NCBI GenBank assembly: GCA_038250905.1
Contig: JBBSBV010000005.1
Span: forward strand, 62,001 to 126,000
Direction of reading: 5' to 3'
Length of the DNA: 64,000 nt
DNA from: JAENVU01 sp038250905
Lineage (GTDB): Bacteria; Actinomycetota; Acidimicrobiia; IMCC26256; JAENVU01
This document shows positions 58,852 through 64,000 of the stretch, in pieces. Below the pieces are notes generated by a model. That model was not told where the DNA came from. It saw only the letters and a program-made list of their open reading frames with translations, and searched no databases. The position numbers and the translations under genes were made by a program. Positions within the stretch are counted from its first letter, which is position 1, and each line of letters opens with the position of its first letter.

Positions 58852-59744
58852 TGGTGGTGCTTTCGTCCGAGGATCGTCGAGACGACCCGAGAGAGAATGG
58901 TGAAGACGAACACGATCCCGATCAGCGTCAGGGCCGCGCCCCAGGCTCGGGCCTGCGGGCCGGGAAAGACCTGGCTGGCGTTCTTGAAGATCTGGAGCGG
59001 CAGCGCCGTGTTGTCGCCGTGGAACAGGTCCGTATTCGTGTCGTAGACCAACCCGATCGTGAAGAGCAACGGCGCGGTCTCCCCCGCCGCCCGGGCGACG
59101 GCGAGCAGCGCACCGCTGATGATCCCCGGTGCCGCCGCGGGCAGGACGACCCGAACGATCGTTCCGGCCTTGCGCCCACCGAGGGCGTAAGCGGACTCGC
59201 GCAGCTCACGGGGGACCAGGCGCAACATCTCTTCGCTGGTGCGGATCACCACCGGCAGCATCAGGCATCCGAGCGCGAGGGCGCCGGCGAAGGCCGAGAA
59301 CCCGAAGGTCAACACCCAGATCGTCGCCACGAACAGCCCCATCACGATGGACGGCACGCCCGTCATCACTTCGGCGAAGAACCGGATGACCCGGCCGTAG
59401 TTCGTGGAACTCGCGTACTCGTTGAGATAGACCCCGCCGAGCACGCCGAGCGGAACTGCCATCGCGGTCGCGGCCGCCGTGATGATGAGGGTGCCGATGA
59501 TGGCGGGTCCCATCCCGACGTCGGTGGAGCGGGTCAGGATCGGGATGGAGTTGGTGAACCACCCCGAGGTCGTCACGACGTCCCAGCCGCGGCTCACCAC
59601 GTAGCTGATGATGAGTACGAGGGGAACCATGGCGACCACCAGCGAGAGCCCCATCGCCACCGTCAGCGCGCCGCTCTTGATCCGGCGCCACGGCGAGGCC
59701 GAGCTTCCGGTGATGGAGCGAGGAGCGAGATCGATCGTGGTCAT
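58848..59744 (-). CDS. pstA: PstA, phosphate transporter permease (second copy)
   Basis: A 298-residue permease, the normal length, with six helices and the ATPase contact loop LRESAYALGGRKAGTIVRVVLP. It lacks the two N-terminal extra helices of the PstA at 39249. It overlaps pstC by four bases. Confidence 0.95.
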   Translation of the reverse strand: MTTIDLAPRSITGSSASPWRRIKSGALTVAMGLSLVVAMVPLVLIISYVVSRGWDVVTTSGWFTNSIPILTRSTDVGMGPAIIGTLIITAAATAMAVPLGVLGGVYLNEYASSTNYGRVIRFFAEVMTGVPSIVMGLFVATIWVLTFGFSAFAGALALGCLMLPVVIRTSEEMLRLVPRELRESAYALGGRKAGTIVRVVLPAAAPGIISGALLAVARAAGETAPLLFTIGLVYDTNTDLFHGDNTALPLQIFKNASQVFPGPQARAWGAALTLIGIVFVFTILSRVVSTILGRKHHQ

Positions 59745-60715
59745 GCTTCACCCGCCACGCGCCGCTCGACCCGAGCGACGTAGGTCCGGGCGACGATGCC
59801 GACCACGAAGGTCAACACGAAGACCACCACACCCATGCCGATCAGGGCCGATTTCCAATCTCCCTGCGCCTCGCCGAAGTCGTTGGCGATGACGGCCGCG
59901 AGCGAATAGCCCGACGAGAAGAGCCGGCCGCTGATGTGCGGGCTGGCGCCGATGACCAGGGCGACCGCGATGGTCTCCCCGAGTGCGCGCCCGAGGCCGA
60001 TGAGGATCCCGGCCACGAGACCGCTGCGGCTGTGGGGGAACACCGACGCGCGGATCATCTCCCATCGCGTTGCGCCCAGCGCGTGCGCGGCATCCTTGGC
60101 CGACTGAGGCACCGTGGCGAACGTCTCGCGGGCGATCGACGTCACGATCGGCGTGATCATGATGGCGAGAATGAGTCCGGCGGTCATGAAGGACCGGCCG
60201 CTGATCGGAGCACCGTCGAACAGCGTTCCGAGTCCCGGCACGCCGCTGAAGAGGTCGTGCCAGTTCTGATAGAAGCCGGTGAGCGCGGGGGCGAGCACGA
60301 GGACTCCCCAGAGTCCGTACACCACCGACGGCACGGCGGCGAGCAGGTCGACCAGATAGACGATGGGCTTGCGCAACCACTGCGGCGCGACCTCGGTGGT
60401 GAAGAGCGCGATGCCGACACTCACGGGCACCGCGAGCACCAGCGCGATGAGTGAGCTCACCACCGTCCCGTAGGTGAAGGCCAGGGTGCCGAACGCAGCC
60501 TTCGAGGGGTCCCAGAGGTCGCTCGTGACGTAGTCGAGTCCGGTCGACCGCAGCACTGGGAGCGAGGCCTGCAAGAGGGTGTACGCGATGAGCGCCAGGA
60601 TGATCAGGACGAGCGCCCCCGCCAGGAAGACGACGGTGCGGAAGACACGGTCCGTCGTCCGACCGGGCGGTCGGTCCGGTCCGGCGAGTGGGGTGGGATC
60701 GAGTGTGGTTGTCAC
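59741..60715 (-). CDS. pstC: PstC, phosphate transporter permease (second copy)
   Basis: A 324-residue permease; contact loop KDAAHALGATRWEMIRASVFP. The start codon at 60715 is a GTG, 76 bases after the pstS stop. The operon order is pstS-pstC-pstA-pstB-kinase-regulator, the classical arrangement, whereas the first set has pstS downstream. Confidence 0.95.
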   Translation of the reverse strand: MTTTLDPTPLAGPDRPPGRTTDRVFRTVVFLAGALVLIILALIAYTLLQASLPVLRSTGLDYVTSDLWDPSKAAFGTLAFTYGTVVSSLIALVLAVPVSVGIALFTTEVAPQWLRKPIVYLVDLLAAVPSVVYGLWGVLVLAPALTGFYQNWHDLFSGVPGLGTLFDGAPISGRSFMTAGLILAIMITPIVTSIARETFATVPQSAKDAAHALGATRWEMIRASVFPHSRSGLVAGILIGLGRALGETIAVALVIGASPHISGRLFSSGYSLAAVIANDFGEAQGDWKSALIGMGVVVFVLTFVVGIVARTYVARVERRVAGEA

Positions 60716-60791
60716 GGCATCATGATGGCCGAAGGGGTGGTACGGACGGAACCGTCCGCACCACCCCGTTCCAGCCGAGTGAGGTCAACCG

Positions 60792-61883
60792 TCAGGCGCC
60801 GATTTTTGCGATTTGCGCCTTGGCCTTGGTCAGGATCGAGTCCGGCAACCCTGCGAAATCGACGCTCTTGGCGGACTGCTGTCCGTCGCCGAGCATGTAT
60901 CCCAGGAACGCCTTGAGCGCCGCCCGCACTGCGGGGTCGGGCTGTGAGGCGTAGACCATCACGAACGTCGGCGAGGTGATCGGGTACGCCGCCGCACCGG
61001 CCGCGTTGAGCGGGTTGTAGGTGAGATCGGCCGCCACCGTGGCACCGGCAAGGGCAGCAGTTGCGCTTTCCAGGCTCGGAGCCACGTACTTGCCGCCGGC
61101 GTTCTTGATCGAGGCGAACACCAATCCCGCCGCCTTGGCGTCGGAGTAGTCGACGTAGCCGATCGCACCGTTGGTGTCGTGCACGATCTGGGCCACACCG
61201 GAGTTGGCGTTGCCGGCCTGCTGGCCACTCGGCCAGGCCACCGTCTTGTCGGTACCGAGCGTCCACGCCGTCGGGGCCGCCAACGTGAGGTACTTGGTGA
61301 AGTTCGCGGTCGTGCCGGACGGCTCGGCGCGGTGAGCAACCGTGATGCCGGTCGAGGGCAACGAGGCGCTCGGGTTGTCGGCCTTGATCGCCGCGTCGTC
61401 CCAGGTCTTGATCTGGCCCTCGAAGATCTTCGCGATGGTGTCAGCGGAGAGCTTCAGGTCCTTGACCGCCGACAGGTTGTACGAGATCGTGATCGGCGCG
61501 GCCACCGTCGGGAAGTACAGGAACGGGCCTTTGTACTTCGCGACATCTTCCGGCTTGACCAGGCTGTCGGTACCGATCCACTGCTTGAGGCCACCCTGAA
61601 GGTCGGTCTGACCCTGGCCCGAGCCACCACCGGCGTAGGTGATGGTCACCGAGGGCTGCTGCGCCGTGAACTCCTGGATCACGGTTTCGTCGAAGGCCTG
61701 CTGAAACGTGGACCCGGACCCGTTGAGCGTCGTGGCCGCGAGCTTCGCAGCCGGCGCCGTCGTCGACGATGATCCATTCCCACTTCCTTTGTTCGTTGAG
61801 CTCGAGCTTGAGCCGCACGCAGTGGCCACGAGGCCGAGCGTGAGCACGAGCGGGACCAGCATCCGCGCGCGTGAACCTTGCAT
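60792..61883 (-). CDS. pstS: PstS, phosphate-binding lipoprotein
   Basis: A 363-residue lipid-anchored phosphate-binding protein. The signal sequence ends in a lipobox (LVATACGSS, Cys at about 23). The core has NGSGSTFQQAFDE, AGGGSGQGQTD and FPTVAAPITISYN, typical of PstS. This is the anchoring mode usual in Gram-positives; the three other PstS-like proteins in the window lack a lipobox. ATG 61883 is chosen. PHO boxes lie 90-190 bases upstream. Confidence 0.95.
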   Translation of the reverse strand: MQGSRARMLVPLVLTLGLVATACGSSSSSTNKGSGNGSSSTTAPAAKLAATTLNGSGSTFQQAFDETVIQEFTAQQPSVTITYAGGGSGQGQTDLQGGLKQWIGTDSLVKPEDVAKYKGPFLYFPTVAAPITISYNLSAVKDLKLSADTIAKIFEGQIKTWDDAAIKADNPSASLPSTGITVAHRAEPSGTTANFTKYLTLAAPTAWTLGTDKTVAWPSGQQAGNANSGVAQIVHDTNGAIGYVDYSDAKAAGLVFASIKNAGGKYVAPSLESATAALAGATVAADLTYNPLNAAGAAAYPITSPTFVMVYASQPDPAVRAALKAFLGYMLGDGQQSAKSVDFAGLPDSILTKAKAQIAKIGA

Positions 61884-61972
61884 TGAGTGCTCCTGTCTGT
61901 GAGTCCTTGTCTGCATCGGTACGCACGGTAAAGAAGGCGCGTGGCGCTGCCCTGGCCCCGAGATGTCATCGA

Positions 61973-62075
61973 GGTGAACACCGGGTAGCGATCCGCTTGC
62001 CGAGGCCGCCGAACCGCGTTTCGACCGATCCCGGCCGACTTCCAGGTGAACACCGGACGAACTGACGCTGAACGC
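61973..62075 (-). promoter_or_regulatory. PHO boxes in the pstS-phoU divergent promoter region
   Basis: GGTGAACACCGG occurs exactly at 61973-61984 and again at 62045-62056. The second copy continues in 11-base phase as GGTGAACACCG, GACGAACTGAC and GCTGAACGCTG. Toward pstS these read GTTCACC/GTTCGTC/GTTCAGC. This is a close match to the actinobacterial PHO box. Confidence 0.78.
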
Positions 62076-62138
62076 TGCGGCGGGTACCGTCTCGTGACGT
62101 GTCGCACCGGCATGATGGCGACCATGAACGGAGACGCA

Positions 62139-62828
62139 ATGCCGGACACCGGCGAAGAAGCCCGCAAGACGCTCCAGGACGAGCTCGACGAGGTCCGCAC
62201 CGACCTGATCCGTCTCGGCGCCTTGACCACGGAGGTCATCACCGCGGGAACCCAGGCGTTCCTCGACGGCGACCTCGCCATGGCCGAGCGGGTGATCGCG
62301 TCCGACGACGTGATCGACGACCTGTACCACTCGATCGAGGACCACATCATCCTGATCCTCGCTACCCAGTCACCGGTCGCCGCCGACCTGCGTGCCGTGA
62401 TCACCATCCTGCGCATCAACCACGAACTCGAACGCGACGCGGACCTCATGGTGAACGTGGCGAAGACGACCCGGCGGATCTATCCGCACGAACTCGACCC
62501 GAAGACGCGCGGGATCGTCGACCGGATGGGCGTGCAGGCGGCGAACCAGACCCGGCTCGCCATCGATGCGTTCGCCGACCGCGACCCGAGTTGGGCGTCC
62601 ACCCTCGCCGACATGGACGACGCGATGGACGAGCTCAGCAAGAGCCTCTTCCGCCACTCACTCAGCCTCGGCACGAATGCCGACGAGGGAACCATCGTGA
62701 AGGCGATGCAGGTGGCGCTCCTCGCCCGTCACTACGAGCGGATCGCGGACCACGCCGTGACCATCGCCGAACGGGTCCGCTTCATGGTGACCGGTACCCA
62801 CGGCGGCACCGACCACGACCAGCAGTAA
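62139..62828 (+). CDS. phoU: PhoU, phosphate signalling regulator
   Basis: A 229-residue helical protein that links the Pst transporter to the PhoR-type kinase and represses phosphate-starvation genes. It shows two PhoU repeats with the metal-binding motif ELERDADLM in the first half and RHYERIADHAVTIAERV in the second. The ATG at 62139 has GGAG five bases upstream; ATGs at 62112, 62115 and 62124 are alternatives. It is divergent from the second pst operon. Confidence 0.94.
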   Translation: MPDTGEEARKTLQDELDEVRTDLIRLGALTTEVITAGTQAFLDGDLAMAERVIASDDVIDDLYHSIEDHIILILATQSPVAADLRAVITILRINHELERDADLMVNVAKTTRRIYPHELDPKTRGIVDRMGVQAANQTRLAIDAFADRDPSWASTLADMDDAMDELSKSLFRHSLSLGTNADEGTIVKAMQVALLARHYERIADHAVTIAERVRFMVTGTHGGTDHDQQ

Positions 62829-62876
62829 GCGCGACTCTCCCGCTCTCGTCGCAACGCTGCGGGCCGCTCGGGCCAC

Positions 62877-62922
62877 GGTCGCACCAGCCCAAGTTCGTTA
62901 CACGCGATGCCGTGGTGCGACC
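62877..62922. terminator. Inverted repeat between convergent phoU and the small conserved gene
   Basis: Arms GGTCGCACCA and TGGTGCGACC (10 bp, perfect) enclose a 26-base loop. It lies 48 bases after phoU and 18 bases after the small minus-strand gene, so it could serve both transcripts. Confidence 0.45.
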
Positions 62923-62940
62923 TCTGGTCCCTTCGGGGGA

Positions 62941-63213
62941 CTATTCGGTCTCTTCGTACCCGAGGTCCCAGTCGAGCAACAGGTGCTCGCGCTCGGCGTC
63001 ACGCGTGACGCGCTCGCGGTTGCGCCGGAACTGCGGATCGTGGGGCGGCAGGAGTTGGAGCCGGGCCATCGCCCGCTGACGGAACTCGTCCACCACGACG
63101 CGGTCGCCGAACACGCCGTGCACTTCCCAATGCGGCGAAACCGGGCCGAGGTAGATGACGCGCACGTGTCCCTGCGGTGGGATCTCTTCGAGCGCTTCGG
63201 GTGCCTGGGCCAT
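62941..63213 (-). CDS. Small conserved cytoplasmic protein
   Basis: A 90-residue protein behind GGAGGAAT, with HVRVIYLGPVSPHWEVHG, LQLLPPHDPQFRRNRERV and a C-terminal LLLDWDLGYEETE. The composition and dense charged pattern look like a conserved actinobacterial family rather than a shadow. No function is known to me. It is separated from htrA by a clear terminator. Confidence 0.72.
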   Translation of the reverse strand: MAQAPEALEEIPPQGHVRVIYLGPVSPHWEVHGVFGDRVVVDEFRQRAMARLQLLPPHDPQFRRNRERVTRDAEREHLLLDWDLGYEETE

Positions 63214-63235
63214 GGATTCCTCCGGATTCTTGGTG

Positions 63236-63261
63236 GAACCGGGCCGAAACCGGCCCGGTTC
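63236..63261 (-). terminator. Terminator hairpin after htrA
   Basis: A perfect 11-bp stem (GAACCGGGCCG with CGGCCCGGTTC) around AAAC, 14 bases after the htrA stop on the minus strand. Confidence 0.75.
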
Positions 63262-63275
63262 AACGCCGTCGGAGA

Positions 63276-64000
63276 TTAGCCGAGCGAGTCTGGCCGGGTT
63301 CCGAGCGTGACCTTCAGGTCCTGCTGGGAACCGTCGCGCTCGACCGTGACCGTGATGATGTCGCCGGGCGAGGAGCGACGGATCGCGGCGCCCACATCCT
63401 GGGGTCCCGAGATCGTCCGGCCGTCGATGGCGACGATCACGTCGTTCGGCTTGAGCCCTGCCTTCTCGGCGCCGGTGTCCTTGGTGACCCGGCGCACGAC
63501 CGCACCGTTCTTGGTCTTCAGGTTCAGCGAGCGGACCACCGCCGGGGTGACGTCACCCGACTCGACGCCCAGGAACGGCACCTTCACGCTCTTGCCGTCG
63601 CGCAGGTCCTGGATGACCGACTTCACCGAATCGATGCTGATCGCGAAGCCGACGTTCTGGCTTCCACCGGCCAGCGCGGTGTTGATGCCGATCACCTGAC
63701 CCTCGGCATCGACGAGCGGACCACCGGAGTTCCCGGGGTTGATCGCGGCGTCGGTCTGGAGCATGTCGTAGAGCGTGTTGCCGGTCTCGTCCTCGGGCAC
63801 GACCCGACCCTTGCCGGAGATGATGCCCTTGGTCACGCTGAGGTTGCTGCCGTCGAGCGCGAGCGCGTTGCCGACGGCGACGACCTCGTCACCGACCTGG
63901 AGTGCGTCGGAGCTTCCGAGCTTGAGCGTGGGCAGGTTGTGCGCGTCGACCTTGAGCACGGCGAGGTCGTACTGGGCCGACTGACCGAGCAACTCGGCCT
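63276..64000 (-). CDS. HtrA/DegP-type serine protease with PDZ domain (partial, 5' end outside window)
   Basis: About 240 C-terminal residues of a membrane-anchored quality-control protease; the frame is open to the right edge. The visible part has the catalytic Asp in SAQYDLAVLKV and the Ser in INPGNSGGPLV, so two of three triad residues are intact, and a PDZ domain (AEKAGLKPNDVIVAIDG). The His region lies beyond the edge. A start drawn at 63992 would be internal. It contrasts with the degenerate HtrA-like protein at 16919. Confidence 0.93.
   Translation of the reverse strand, partial: AELLGQSAQYDLAVLKVDAHNLPTLKLGSSDALQVGDEVVAVGNALALDGSNLSVTKGIISGKGRVVPEDETGNTLYDMLQTDAAINPGNSGGPLVDAEGQVIGINTALAGGSQNVGFAISIDSVKSVIQDLRDGKSVKVPFLGVESGDVTPAVVRSLNLKTKNGAVVRRVTKDTGAEKAGLKPNDVIVAIDGRTISGPQDVGAAIRRSSPGDIITVTVERDGSQQDLKVTLGTRPDSLG

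Noticed and set aside
62983..63279. Plus-strand 98-codon frame opposite the small conserved gene
   Set aside because: The minus-strand reading has a strong ribosome-binding site, balanced composition and a terminator on its flank; the plus reading has none.

Overview
The window is a high-GC, densely packed chromosomal segment with short intergenic gaps and many four-base start/stop overlaps (GTGA, ATGA). Gene content points to an actinobacterium, most like the Acidimicrobiia. The evidence is an AhpE-type peroxiredoxin, an Eis-like acetyltransferase, a UPF0182 membrane protein, SufU paired with SufS, DivIVA/Wag31-like domains and class E-type sortases. This placement is inference from family content only. 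I saw no rRNA, tRNA, CRISPR array, insertion sequence or prophage.

Layout. 1-7.6 kb: iron-sulfur cluster assembly. A partial sufC with sufS and sufU runs rightward, and sufB-sufD-Rieske-sufC runs leftward, with an L,D-transpeptidase between them. 7.6-19.3 kb: housekeeping and envelope genes. These are a UPF0182 protein, a DivIVA-like protein with a phage Mu F-like tail, a Lon-like PDZ protease, a sortase, a HEAT-like protein, mreB with moaE, a trypsin-like protein that has lost its catalytic triad, and a fused siroheme decarboxylase. 19.3-24 kb: secreted and lipoproteins, a cyclic-nucleotide-binding protein and a ParA ATPase.

24-41.3 kb is the most striking part: every gene lies on the minus strand and most concern the cell surface. 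pstC-pstA-pstB is followed by a tight seven-gene unit behind a strong PHO box: pstS, a second PstS-like protein, a sortase with a long N-terminal coiled coil, an NlpC/P60 hydrolase, a small surface protein, an exosortase/EpsI-like fusion and a cellulose-synthase-like glycosyltransferase. Downstream lie a neocarzinostatin-fold protein, a secreted PstS-like protein, another small surface protein and a large glycoside hydrolase. Three proteins in this stretch share an unusual C-terminal tail (VPE, then LP, a hydrophobic helix and an Arg cluster), which I propose is the exosortase sorting signal. Three neighbouring surface proteins (two PstS-like, one neocarzinostatin-fold) instead carry LPXTG-like tails suited to the sortases.

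41.6-56 kb: a third neocarzinostatin-fold protein, two glycosyltransferases, a TAP-like hydrolase lipoprotein, an NAD-dependent epimerase-like protein, a DUF2342 protein lacking its zinc motif, a 3-hydroxyacyl-CoA dehydrogenase, an Eis-like acetyltransferase, an MFS transporter, polyphosphate kinase with SixA, and AhpE. 56-62.8 kb: a second, complete phosphate module (response regulator, histidine kinase, pstB, pstA, pstC, pstS and divergent phoU) with its own PHO boxes. The right edge holds a small conserved protein and a partial, catalytically intact HtrA-type protease.

Phosphate sensing, phosphate uptake, polyphosphate synthesis and cell-surface protein anchoring are therefore physically interleaved, and 11-bp direct repeats typical of actinobacterial PHO boxes precede three of the operons.
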